Below, piece by piece: positions 29,137-36,959 of a stretch of DNA of 64,000 bases (position 1 is its first letter; every line of letters begins with the position of its first letter). This DNA comes from an uncultured Lachnospiraceae bacterium (GTDB lineage Bacteria; Bacillota; Clostridia; Lachnospirales; Lachnospiraceae): contig CADBXF010000007.1 in the NCBI GenBank assembly GCA_902798585.1, positions 1 through 64,000 of the forward strand, read 5' to 3'. The notes below the pieces were generated by a model, which was not told where the DNA came from, searched no databases, and worked only from the letters and a program-made list of their open reading frames with translations. A program made the position numbers and the translations under genes.

Positions 29137-30660
29137 ATGAGAGATCATGACGAAGTGTTCCGTAGAGTTATGCAGGCTAAGGAACAGTATGAACGACAGG
29201 AAAAGGAGAAAAGTATGGCTCAAATAAGAAAGAGTCCGCCGGAAAATGAGGCTCCGGTGGCATTTAAGGTACGAAAAAAGTCCTCCAAAACGCTTGTGTG
29301 GGCAATGCGTGCGGTAGCGGCAGTAGTATTGTTGGCAGTGATCGGCGGGCTGTGTGCAGCCGCGTTCCTCGGCTCCGGAAATCAGAAGAAGCCGGGAAGC
29401 ACGCCTGCGAGCGGTGATACGCCCGCGGCAGCGGTCAGTCTTGCGGAGCTTCCCGCAGGAACGGTGCTTACGATGTGGAGTCCCATCGGTGAGGGATCCT
29501 TCCTCAGTGCAAGCTTTAATCGGGCGGTTGCAGAGATGCGGACCCGCTACCCGAACATCGATTTCCGGGTAGACACCTCCGTAGCCGTAGCGGATGCGTT
29601 TGCCTACAAAGAGAAGCTTGAAACGACGGCGCCGGGAAATCTTCCTGACATTTTCGCCGTGTGGACCGGCGATTTTCTCGGCGGGCTTGTCCAGGCCGGA
29701 AAGGTGTACGGTCTTAACAGCGCATTTACCGGATATGCCGGTCAGATTTCCTCCGCAGTCAGCGAAAGCAGCACCTTCGGCGGACAGAAGTACGGCGTAC
29801 CGTACGCGATTCACACCGACATTCTCTTCGTGAATATGGACGCGCTTCGCGCGGCCGGTTACAACACGATTCCGACCACTTACACAGAGCTGATTGCATG
29901 CTGCGATGCGCTTCTTGAGCAGGGTATCACGCCCTTCGGCTGCGCGGCAGGTTCGGAGTGGTGCGTCGAGCAGTATGTGAACGCTATGGTTTTGAAAAAC
30001 GGCGGCGCAGCAGCGCTTAGAGACATCTATCCCGAAGCAGCGGCAACCTGGACCAATACGGATGCGGCGGAAGCTATCGATTTGCTTGCAGACCTCGTAA
30101 GCAGCGGGTATTTCCCGGCCAATGCAGCGACGGTGGCTGACGACGGCTTAACCGCAAGAAATGCTCTGAAGAACGGCACCGTAGCATTCTTCATGGGCGG
30201 CGATTGGGACTGCGAGGAGTTCGCCGACTGCACCGCGGATATCCGTGCATGCGAATTCCCGGTAATCGACAGTACTAAGAGCAGCGCCGGTCAGTTTGTC
30301 GGCGGCGCAAACGAGGCGCTTGCCGTTTCCGGTACATCCGCAAACAAGGCAGCAGCGGCTCTGTATGCCGTAGAGCTCGGTCAGTTGATTTCCAAGTATG
30401 CTTTCCTTGACGGCAAGGCGCTTCCGACCTGGCCGATCAACTACGCAGCAGACGATGTGAACGGCCTGTTCCGCTCCGTCGCCGATATGGTTCTGTCGGC
30501 AAATGTATTTGTTCCTTACAGCTACGGCCAGAATATGTTCTGCCACAATTTCGACAGAGCGCATGAGACCGCATATGTGAATCTTCTTCCGGGATTATTT
30601 ACCGGTGAGATTGACGGAACAACCTTCCTTGCAACCATGGCAGCGGTTGCTGCAGAGTAA
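29137..30660 (+). CDS. Membrane-anchored extracellular solute-binding protein, likely sensor or anti-sigma of module 3
   Basis: This 507-aa protein starts with a charged cytoplasmic segment (MRDHDEVFRRVMQAKEQYER), then a membrane segment at residues 52-77. A linker of Gly, Ser, Thr and Pro follows, then a family-1-type extracellular solute-binding domain (AGTVLTMWSPIGEGSFLSAS and VPYAIHTDILFVN). No lipobox Cys or signal-peptidase site is seen, and no ABC permease genes are adjacent. Cotranscription with a sigma factor suggests ligand sensing rather than transport: sugar or peptide binding could release the sigma. Confidence 0.8.
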   Translation: MRDHDEVFRRVMQAKEQYERQEKEKSMAQIRKSPPENEAPVAFKVRKKSSKTLVWAMRAVAAVVLLAVIGGLCAAAFLGSGNQKKPGSTPASGDTPAAAVSLAELPAGTVLTMWSPIGEGSFLSASFNRAVAEMRTRYPNIDFRVDTSVAVADAFAYKEKLETTAPGNLPDIFAVWTGDFLGGLVQAGKVYGLNSAFTGYAGQISSAVSESSTFGGQKYGVPYAIHTDILFVNMDALRAAGYNTIPTTYTELIACCDALLEQGITPFGCAAGSEWCVEQYVNAMVLKNGGAAALRDIYPEAAATWTNTDAAEAIDLLADLVSSGYFPANAATVADDGLTARNALKNGTVAFFMGGDWDCEEFADCTADIRACEFPVIDSTKSSAGQFVGGANEALAVSGTSANKAAAALYAVELGQLISKYAFLDGKALPTWPINYAADDVNGLFRSVADMVLSANVFVPYSYGQNMFCHNFDRAHETAYVNLLPGLFTGEIDGTTFLATMAAVAAE

Positions 30661-30682
30661 TCGTGGGGGTGCAGTTCGGTGA

Positions 30683-30712
30683 CGCCTCCTGCAAAAACCC
30701 CCGCAGGAGGCG
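30683..30712 (+). other. Perfect 10-bp hairpin after the solute-binding gene
   Basis: CGCCTCCTGC/GCAGGAGGCG with a 10-nt loop lies 22 nt after the stop codon. It has no T-tract and may protect the mRNA end. Confidence 0.6.
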
Positions 30713-30749
30713 GAACCGCTGATTCTGCCGAACAAGCATAGAATAAAGG

Positions 30750-30795
30750 GGACTGTCGCTTTGGCGAGTGTTATCGCGGGCGGCAGTCCTTTTTA
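30750..30795 (+). terminator. Terminator of sigma module 3
   Basis: GGACTGTCGC (30750-30759) pairs with GCGGCAGTCC (30780-30789) with one G-T pair and is followed by TTTTT. Confidence 0.8.
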
Positions 30796-30810
30796 TGTTC
30801 GTAGGGATAT

Positions 30811-31034
30811 GGCATCGGGATTTCGCATATTTGCTGCTTTCGATGCCTTCGGAGCGCTTTTTTTGGTCCGGGAGGCATCGGGATTTCGCGTTTTCTCTGT
30901 TGTCGATGCCGGCTGCTGTTTTTGGGGGCCAAAAAGGCATCGGAAATGCGAGGTTTTGCTGTTATCGATGCTGCACATCGGTGACACGGATGAAAAGGGC
31001 ATCGGAAAAGCGAAAACAAGTCGTCTTCGATGCC
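30811..31034. repeat. Four 37-nt hairpin repeats with 25-26 nt spacers
   Basis: Units at 30811-30847, 30874-30910, 30936-30972 and 30998-31034 are each exactly 37 nt. Each begins GGCATCGG and ends CGATGCC (last base T in unit 3), so it can fold on a 7-bp stem. The interiors are only partly conserved: units 1 and 2 share GGCATCGGGATTTCGC, and units 3 and 4 share GGCATCGGAAA and GCGA. Spacers are 26, 25 and 25 nt. No cas gene is in the window, and the divergence of the repeat interiors argues against CRISPR. Confidence 0.85.
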
Positions 31035-31055
31035 GTCGGAGCGTCGACAGGTATG

Positions 31056-31103
31056 AAAAAGGCGGTCCGCCTTCGGAGATATGCTTCGGCAAGGGTACCG
31101 CCT
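31056..31103 (-). terminator. Terminator of the CDF transporter gene
   Basis: On the minus strand, AGGCGGT pairs with ACCGCCT and is followed by TTTTTCA. It lies 28 nt past the CDF stop. Confidence 0.6.
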
Positions 31104-31130
31104 GTTTGGTTGCTTATCCGTTCAGCGCGC

Positions 31131-32300
31131 TTATTTTACCGCGGTGCGATCCACCTGGATGACGGTGAAGTGGGTGGGGCCGAGCTTTGCCTTTACGCGG
31201 GAGTCGATGTCCTCGCGGATTGCCTCCTCGGAGGTCGGGTAGTCAAAAGGCAGCACGATGTCGAAGATGAGGTTCGTGTGCGACGGGCCGAAGACAACGC
31301 GGAAATCGTGCATGGAGATGCGCTCGTCGATTTCCGCCAAAACGCCGATGACGGCATAGCGCAGCTCGTCCACGCGGGGGTCGCTTGTGACGACGGGGTC
31401 CATGTGGATGGTTGCGACACACCCGAGCTCTTCGCACAGGCGGTGCTCAAGGTTGTCGATAATGTCGTGCAGAGCGAGAATGTCGCCCTCCGCAGGAACT
31501 TCCGCATGGAGGGAAATCACCTCCCGGCCGGGGCCGTAGTCGTGCACCATCAGGTCGTGAACGCCGAGAATCGCGGGGTCGAAGGAGAGCACAAGCTTCT
31601 CGATGCGGTCGACATATTCCTGCTCCGGCGGCTCGCCGAGGAGCGGATTGATGACTTCCTTCGCAGCCCGGATGCCGGCAAAAAGGATGAATCCGCCGAC
31701 CAGAACACCGGCGTAGCCGTCGATTCTCCAGCCGAAGGCATGGGAGAGAACCGTGCAGAGCAAAACGACCGTCGTAGCGGCGCAGTCGCTCAGGCTGTCG
31801 ATTGCGGTGGCGCGCAGGGCAGCGGCGTTGTAGCGCCTGCCGAGGCGCGAGTTGTAAAATGCCATGTAAAGTTTTACGAGGATGGACGCGCTGAGAATCA
31901 CGAGGACCGTAACGGACCACTCCGTGTCCGCCGGATGCAAAATCTTGCCGACGGAGTCCTTGATGAGCTCGTACGCCATAATGAGGATTACGGCGGAGAT
32001 GATGAGCCCCGCGATATATTCGATGCGGCCGTGGCCGTAAGGATGCTTCGCGTCGGGCTTTTGCTCGGAGATGCGGAAGCTCACAAGCGACACCACGGAA
32101 GAGCCGGCGTCGGAGAGGTTGTTGAAGGCGTCCGCGGTGATGGCGATGGAACCGCTCAGAAGGCCCGCGAAAAATTTGCCGGCAAAGAGCAGAAGATTGA
32201 GGGCGATACCTACAAAACCGCACAGTTTGCCGTACGCGCTGCGGGTCTGCTCCGCGTCGAGTTCGCGGCGGATGAAGATGCGGGATAACAGTGTAATCAT
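31131..32300 (-). CDS. Cation diffusion facilitator family transporter
   Basis: This 389-aa protein exports divalent metals such as Zn, Mn or Fe in exchange for protons. The signature ITADAFNNLSDAGSSVVSL lies in membrane helix 2 and contains the metal-binding Asp residues. KHPYGHGRIEYI and the helix 5 motif ATAIDSLSDCAATTVV add the second half of the transport site. The C-terminal cytoplasmic domain has GVHDLMVHDYGPG and His-rich dimer-site positions. The metal cannot be decided by eye. AGGAGGTTGTCGCC precedes the ATG. Confidence 0.93.
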   Translation of the reverse strand: MITLLSRIFIRRELDAEQTRSAYGKLCGFVGIALNLLLFAGKFFAGLLSGSIAITADAFNNLSDAGSSVVSLVSFRISEQKPDAKHPYGHGRIEYIAGLIISAVILIMAYELIKDSVGKILHPADTEWSVTVLVILSASILVKLYMAFYNSRLGRRYNAAALRATAIDSLSDCAATTVVLLCTVLSHAFGWRIDGYAGVLVGGFILFAGIRAAKEVINPLLGEPPEQEYVDRIEKLVLSFDPAILGVHDLMVHDYGPGREVISLHAEVPAEGDILALHDIIDNLEHRLCEELGCVATIHMDPVVTSDPRVDELRYAVIGVLAEIDERISMHDFRVVFGPSHTNLIFDIVLPFDYPTSEEAIREDIDSRVKAKLGPTHFTVIQVDRTAVK

Positions 32301-32373
32301 GGCGACAACCTCCTCGAGAGATAAAAGAAAAGCCCCCGCCCAACAGTCATGCTGTCAAATGGAGACCTTTGGA

Positions 32374-32446
32374 TGCGCCTCCAGGGGCTCGAACCCTGGA
32401 CACCCTGATTAAGAGTCAGGTGCTCTACCAACTGAGCTAGAGGCGC
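32374..32446 (-). tRNA. tRNA-Lys (anticodon CUU)
   Basis: A 73-nt cloverleaf on the minus strand with acceptor GCGCCTC/GAGGCGC and discriminator A. The D-arm is AGCTCAGTTGGTAGAGC, the anticodon loop CTCTTAA, and the T-arm GGGTTCGAGCCCC. It decodes AAG. Confidence 0.96.
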
Positions 32447-32477
32447 AAACTATTCGATTTCGCTGAACGCAAGGACT

Positions 32478-32506
32478 AATATACACGATTGGTTTTGCTT
32501 TGTCAA
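32478..32506 (-). promoter_or_regulatory. Promoter of tRNA-Lys
   Basis: On the minus strand, TTGACA (32501-32506), a 17-nt spacer and TATATT (32478-32483) lie 32 nt before the tRNA. Confidence 0.85.
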
Positions 32507-32539
32507 CATCTTTTTTCGCGAATTTTCGAAAAATCTGCG

Positions 32540-33184
32540 TTACGCCTCGGGAGGCGTTGCAACCATGCGGCAAATGGGGTTTCCCATCGCGGAGAAGCGC
32601 TCCTCGTACTCGGTCATCACATTGCCCTCGGCGTCGGCGGAAGCGTGCAGATCGCGCGTCACATGCGAGAGCGACCAGCTGCAGCGCGCGGCCTCCTCCA
32701 GTGAAAAATCAAAGAGATCGACATTGTCCGTCTTGAATTCGACATGGCCGCCGGGCGCTAAGATACGCGCATAGCGGGCGAGAAAGCGGTCCGAGGTCAG
32801 GCGGCGCTTCGCATGGCGGTCCTTCGGCCAGGGGTCCGAAAAATTCAGGTAGATCCGGCTGATTTCACCCTCCGCGAAGATCTCGTCGACGGTCTCGGCG
32901 TCATAGCGCAGCAGGCGCAGATTCGGAAGCTGCAGCTCCTCCTGACGGCTGAGTGCGCGGAGAAGGACGCTGGAGTATTTTTCGATGCCGATATAGTTGA
33001 TTTCGGGGTTTTGCTGCGCGAGAGTCAGCAGAAACCGGCCCTTTCCCATTCCGATTTCAATGTGAATCGGCGCATTGCTGCCGAATTCGTCGCGCCATTT
33101 GCCGCGAAGGCGGGCGGGCTCCTGTACGATGAAGGGGTTTACGAGCATCTCCTCGCGCGCCCCGGGAATGTTTCGAAGTCGCAT
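32540..33184 (-). CDS. trmB: tRNA (guanine46-N7)-methyltransferase
   Basis: This 214-aa SAM-dependent enzyme makes m7G46 in tRNA variable loops. It shows IEIGMGKGRFLLTLA for SAM binding, NFSDPWPKDRHAKRRL with the catalytic Asp and binding residues, and a C-terminal TEYEERF motif. The start at 33184 follows GAGAAAGGAACCGAC; the frame extends 49 codons upstream without homology. It sits directly upstream of tRNA-Lys on the same strand. Confidence 0.95.
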   Translation of the reverse strand: MRLRNIPGAREEMLVNPFIVQEPARLRGKWRDEFGSNAPIHIEIGMGKGRFLLTLAQQNPEINYIGIEKYSSVLLRALSRQEELQLPNLRLLRYDAETVDEIFAEGEISRIYLNFSDPWPKDRHAKRRLTSDRFLARYARILAPGGHVEFKTDNVDLFDFSLEEAARCSWSLSHVTRDLHASADAEGNVMTEYEERFSAMGNPICRMVATPPEA

Positions 33185-33367
33185 GTCGGTTCCTTTCTCC
33201 GGGCGAAGGGACGGCCCGGCGCAGCGCCGTTGCAGGCGGCGTTTGCAGGAATGATGGTAACACAAGATTTTGAAAAAGGATAGCATTTTCGCAAATAATA
33301 TGATAAAATTTTTATAACTGTGCGATTGCACGGGGTCCGGCGCGCACTGCGCCGGCGAGGAGTGGAT

Positions 33368-33967
33368 ATGGGTAAGTTGATTTTGCTGCTCGGAAAGAGC
33401 GCTTCCGGGAAGGACAGTATTGCGAAAGCCATTCTTAAGGAATATACAGGACGCCTCACGGGAGTGATTCCCTACACGACGCGGCCGATCCGCATCGGGG
33501 AGAAAGAGGGCGTGACATACCGCTATGTCTCCGTGGAGACGATGGAGGAGATGGAGCGGCAGGGCCGTGTTTTGGAGCGCCGCGACTACGAGACCGTGAA
33601 CGGGCAGTGGAGTTATTTTACGGCGGATGACGGACAGTTTGCGGAGGATGCCGGCGACACGCTGCTGATTGGAACGCCCGAGGTATACCGCGGGCTTGTG
33701 AAGACGCTCGGCGCCGATCGAATCGTGCCGGTGCTCGTCGAGGTGGATGATGAGGAGCGGCTGTTCCGCTCGATTTGGCGCGAGAAGAAGCAGACGGTTC
33801 CGAACTATGCGGAGGTGTGCCGCAGATTTCTTGCGGACGAGAAGGACTATGCGCCGGAGGTTCTCGAGGAGCTGTTCGGAATGCGCTTAAACCGCATATA
33901 CAACTGGAGTTTTGAGGCATGCCTTATACAGGCCAGAGAGCTTTTGTCGGGCATTTTGGGCAAATAA
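33368..33967 (+). CDS. Guanylate-kinase-like protein
   Basis: This 199-aa P-loop protein has Walker A LLGKSASGKDS at residues 8-18 and the guanylate-kinase sequence YTTRPIRIGEKEGVTYRYVS near residue 36, which matches the GMP-binding region. It is shorter and more divergent than the housekeeping Gmk, whose usual neighbours rpoZ and remA are absent. It lies 27 nt upstream of holB and may be a lineage-specific second nucleotide kinase. Confidence 0.75.
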   Translation: MGKLILLLGKSASGKDSIAKAILKEYTGRLTGVIPYTTRPIRIGEKEGVTYRYVSVETMEEMERQGRVLERRDYETVNGQWSYFTADDGQFAEDAGDTLLIGTPEVYRGLVKTLGADRIVPVLVEVDDEERLFRSIWREKKQTVPNYAEVCRRFLADEKDYAPEVLEELFGMRLNRIYNWSFEACLIQARELLSGILGK

Positions 33968-33994
33968 TCGGAAAATCGCGAAGCGGGAGATGAG

Positions 33995-34996
33995 ATGGAA
34001 ACCTTTCGCAGTGTGGTCGGCCACAAGAAGGTAATCGCATACCTTCAGGAATGTGTGCGCAGCGGACATGTGTCCCACGCATATCTCCTGGACGGACCCG
34101 ACGGCGTCGGGAAGAGGCTTGTGGCAAGGCTCTTCGCGGCGACATTGTTGTGTCGGGAGGGCGGAACGGAGCCCTGCGGGGCGTGCCTTTCCTGCCGGCA
34201 GATGGACAGCGGCAACCAGCCCGACGTGAGCTATGTGACCCACGAAAAGAGCGTAATCAGCGTAGGCGATATCCGCGAGCAGCTGTGCAACATCGTGCCG
34301 GTGAAGCCGATGGTCGGACCGTTCCGCATTTTCATTGTGGACGAGGCCGAGCGCATGAATGCGGAAGCGCAGAACGCTCTCCTGAAGACGCTCGAGGAGC
34401 CCCCGTCGTATGCGGTAATTTTGCTTCTGACGAACAATGCGGAGGCGCTTCTTCCCACGATTCGCTCGCGCTCCGTGATTTTGCAGATGCTGCCGGCGCC
34501 GGAGGACGAGCTGGTCGCATGGCTGATGGAGCGGGAGAAGCTGCCCGATTACCGCGCGAGACTCGCGGCGGCCTACGCCGGAGGAAGCCCCGGCCAGGCG
34601 CTTGCGTGTGCGAGATCCGCGGAGTTTGCGAAGCAGCGCGACGCGGTGTCGTCGATGATGAAGGCGGCGCCCACGATGCGGGAGGACCGCATGTCGCAGC
34701 TTGCGAAGGAGTTTGCGGCGGCGAAGGAGACGCAGGAGACGATTTTGGGGCTGTTGCTTGTGTGGCTTCGCGATGTGATGGCGTTTAAGGCGATCGGCGC
34801 GAAGGCGCGGCTGATGTACCAGGAGGACGCCGACGCGGTGGCAAATCACGCGGACAGCCTGCGCTATGAGGATATTTGGGAGCTTCAGGCGGAGCTCGGG
34901 AAGCTTCGCGCAAACCGCGCGGTCAATGTCAATATGGAGACCGCATTCTGGCTCTTCTTGCTTCGCATGCAGGGGTGTTTCAAGGACCGGGAGTGA
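33995..34996 (+). CDS. holB: DNA polymerase III subunit delta prime
   Basis: This 333-aa clamp-loader subunit begins FRSVVGHKKVIAYLQE. It has a P-loop-like DGPDGVGKRL, a zinc-binding set of Cys residues in CREGGTEPCGACLSCRQMD, and the AAA+ segments FIVDEAERMNAEAQNALLKT and EEPPSYAVILLL. With the gamma/tau and delta subunits it loads DnaN. It is followed by ricT, the usual Firmicutes order. Confidence 0.94.
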   Translation: METFRSVVGHKKVIAYLQECVRSGHVSHAYLLDGPDGVGKRLVARLFAATLLCREGGTEPCGACLSCRQMDSGNQPDVSYVTHEKSVISVGDIREQLCNIVPVKPMVGPFRIFIVDEAERMNAEAQNALLKTLEEPPSYAVILLLTNNAEALLPTIRSRSVILQMLPAPEDELVAWLMEREKLPDYRARLAAAYAGGSPGQALACARSAEFAKQRDAVSSMMKAAPTMREDRMSQLAKEFAAAKETQETILGLLLVWLRDVMAFKAIGAKARLMYQEDADAVANHADSLRYEDIWELQAELGKLRANRAVNVNMETAFWLFLLRMQGCFKDRE

Positions 34997-35058
34997 AGCA
35001 TTTTGCGGATAAAACCGCGGAAAGTTTAGGAAAGGACAGCGCTTTATGCGCGGAAAAT

Positions 35059-35997
35059 ATGGCTATTATTATCGGAGTTCGCTTCCGCGAGGCGGGCAAG
35101 GTGTATTATTTCGATCCGTGTGATCTGGAGATTAAGGCGGGCGACCATGTGATTGTGGAGACGGCGCGCGGGAAGGAGTACGGCTATGTCGTGCGCGGCC
35201 GCAGCGAGGTCGACGACGACAAGGTGGTTCCGCCGCTTAAGCCCGTGCTTCGCAAGGCGACCGAGGAGGATGACCGATCGGCGGAGAAAAACCGCGCCAA
35301 GGAGAAGTCGGCGATGGTTGTCTGCGCGGAGAAGATTGCAAAGCACAACCTTGAGATGAAGCTGATCGACTGCGAATATACCTTCGACGGCAGCAAGATT
35401 CTGTTTTATTTTACGGCGGACGGGCGCGTGGACTTCCGCGAGCTTGTGAAGGATCTGGCGGCGGTGTTCCGCACCAGAATCGAGCTTCGGCAGATCGGCG
35501 TGCGCGACGAGACGAAGATTCGCGGAGGCATCGGTATCTGCGGGCGCGAGCTGTGCTGCCACACCTATCTGGCGGATTTTGCGCCGGTGTCCGTGAAGAT
35601 GGCGAAGGAGCAGAATCTCTCGCTCAACCCGACGAAAATCAGCGGCAACTGCGGCCGCCTTATGTGCTGCTTGAAAAATGAGGAGGACGCTTACGAATAT
35701 CTGAACAGCCGCCTTCCGAACCTCGGCGACACTGTGCATACGGCGGACGGAATGGTGGGCGAGGTCTCCGGCCTCAATGTCTTAAAGCAGCGTGTCAAGG
35801 TCGTTGTATCCGTCAACGGGGCGGACGGCGAGGAGAAGGAAGTGCGCGAGTATCCGGTGGAGGACATCCGGATGCATCAGCGCCGTCGCCGCGACCGCGG
35901 GGATGAGCGACGCGACGAACGCCGCGACAGAAGCGACGAGGAGGGGCTCCGCGAGCTCGAGATGCTCGAGAAGCGGGAGAGCCACCGGGAAGAGTAA
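35059..35997 (+). CDS. ricT: PSP1-domain protein RicT (YaaT)
   Basis: This 312-aa protein belongs to the RicAFT complex that steers RNase Y in Bacillus. The PSP1 core includes RQIGVRDETKIRGGIGICGR and ELCCHTYLADFAPVS. Cys residues in GICGRELCCHTYL and GNCGRLMCCLKNE could bind an iron-sulfur cluster. The C-terminal 40 residues are mostly Arg, Asp and Glu. I used the ATG at 35059 (MAIIIGVRF), the usual N-terminus of the family. Earlier starts overlap holB. Confidence 0.93.
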   Translation: MAIIIGVRFREAGKVYYFDPCDLEIKAGDHVIVETARGKEYGYVVRGRSEVDDDKVVPPLKPVLRKATEEDDRSAEKNRAKEKSAMVVCAEKIAKHNLEMKLIDCEYTFDGSKILFYFTADGRVDFRELVKDLAAVFRTRIELRQIGVRDETKIRGGIGICGRELCCHTYLADFAPVSVKMAKEQNLSLNPTKISGNCGRLMCCLKNEEDAYEYLNSRLPNLGDTVHTADGMVGEVSGLNVLKQRVKVVVSVNGADGEEKEVREYPVEDIRMHQRRRRDRGDERRDERRDRSDEEGLRELEMLEKRESHREE

Positions 35998-36047
35998 CAA
36001 GGTGCGGCACAGGCCGCAATACAGCTTGGGAGAGGAAGGCGCCGCAG

Positions 36048-36845
36048 ATGAGGCAGGAAGATTTCATCCGGGACGGAGAGCGCGCAGTGGATCTGCAGCG
36101 CAGCAATCTGTGGTTAATCCAGGATCCGGAGAGATTTTGCTTCGGAATGGACGCCGTTCTGCTGAGCGCATATGCCGAAATCAAGGCAGGAGAGCGGTGT
36201 CTGGACATGGGGACGGGCACGGGTATCCTGCCTCTTCTTTTGTCTGCGAAGACGGACGCGGCGGAGCTTGTCGGGCTTGAGATCCAGCCGGAGAGCGCCG
36301 ACATGGCCTCGAGGAGTGTCGCGATGAACATTGCGCTTCGCGGGGAAAATGCCCCGGAAAACGGCGCCGCCGGGGAAAATCGCCCGGTGCGCGGGCGGGT
36401 TCGAATCGTGCAGGGGGACCTTCGGGAGGCGACCGCCTTGTTCGGCCGAAGCAGCTTTGATGTCGTCACCTGCAATCCGCCGTACATGACCGGCGGGCAC
36501 GGGATTGTTAATCCGGCGGACGCGAAGGCGATTGCGCGGCACGAGATTCTGTGCACCTTTGAGGATGTTGCCCGCGAGGCGGCGGCAGCGCTTCGCCCCG
36601 GCGGAAGATTTTACCTGGTGCACCGGCCGTTCCGGCTCGCGGAAATCTTCGCAGCCCTCGCAAAATACGGGCTTGAGCCGAAGCGAATGCGCCTCGTATA
36701 CCCGTATGCGGACAAGGAGCCGAACATGGTGCTGCTCGGTTGCGTCCGGGGCGGCAGGGCAAGGCTTGCGGTGGAAAAGCCGCTGATTTTGTGGGAAAAG
36801 CCCGGCGAGTACACCCCGGAAGTGAAGGAATTGTACGGGTTTTGA
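36048..36845 (+). CDS. tRNA1(Val) adenine-N6-methyltransferase-like protein
   Basis: This 265-aa SAM-dependent enzyme has CLDMGTGTGILPLLLSAK for SAM binding and the catalytic NPPY in DVVTCNPPYMTGG, the hallmark of N6-adenine methylation. The N-terminus (DLQRSNLWLIQDPERFCFGM) matches the YfiC/TrmN6 family. The ricT-trmN6-rsmI order is common in Firmicutes. A TGGGAGAGG site precedes the ATG. Confidence 0.9.
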   Translation: MRQEDFIRDGERAVDLQRSNLWLIQDPERFCFGMDAVLLSAYAEIKAGERCLDMGTGTGILPLLLSAKTDAAELVGLEIQPESADMASRSVAMNIALRGENAPENGAAGENRPVRGRVRIVQGDLREATALFGRSSFDVVTCNPPYMTGGHGIVNPADAKAIARHEILCTFEDVAREAAAALRPGGRFYLVHRPFRLAEIFAALAKYGLEPKRMRLVYPYADKEPNMVLLGCVRGGRARLAVEKPLILWEKPGEYTPEVKELYGF

Positions 36846-36959
36846 ATTGCGTGAAGATTCTGACGGTTCCTGCAGGGACGAAGGCGGAGGCGGCGGACAT
36901 TTTCCGTCGGGACGCCCCGGCCGGCAGCGGCGCAGGACAGGGAAAAGGACGGTGACAAC

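Noticed and set aside
29137..30660. Ordinary ABC transporter binding lipoprotein
   Set aside because: There is no lipobox Cys, no permease or ATPase nearby, and a long charged N-terminus precedes the membrane segment.
30811..31034. CRISPR array
   Set aside because: Only the ends of the 37-nt units are conserved and the interiors differ by many bases. The spacers are short, and no cas gene or leader is present.
30768..32288. A 506-codon open frame on the plus strand
   Set aside because: It runs antisense to the CDF transporter and through the repeat cluster; no family motifs are seen.
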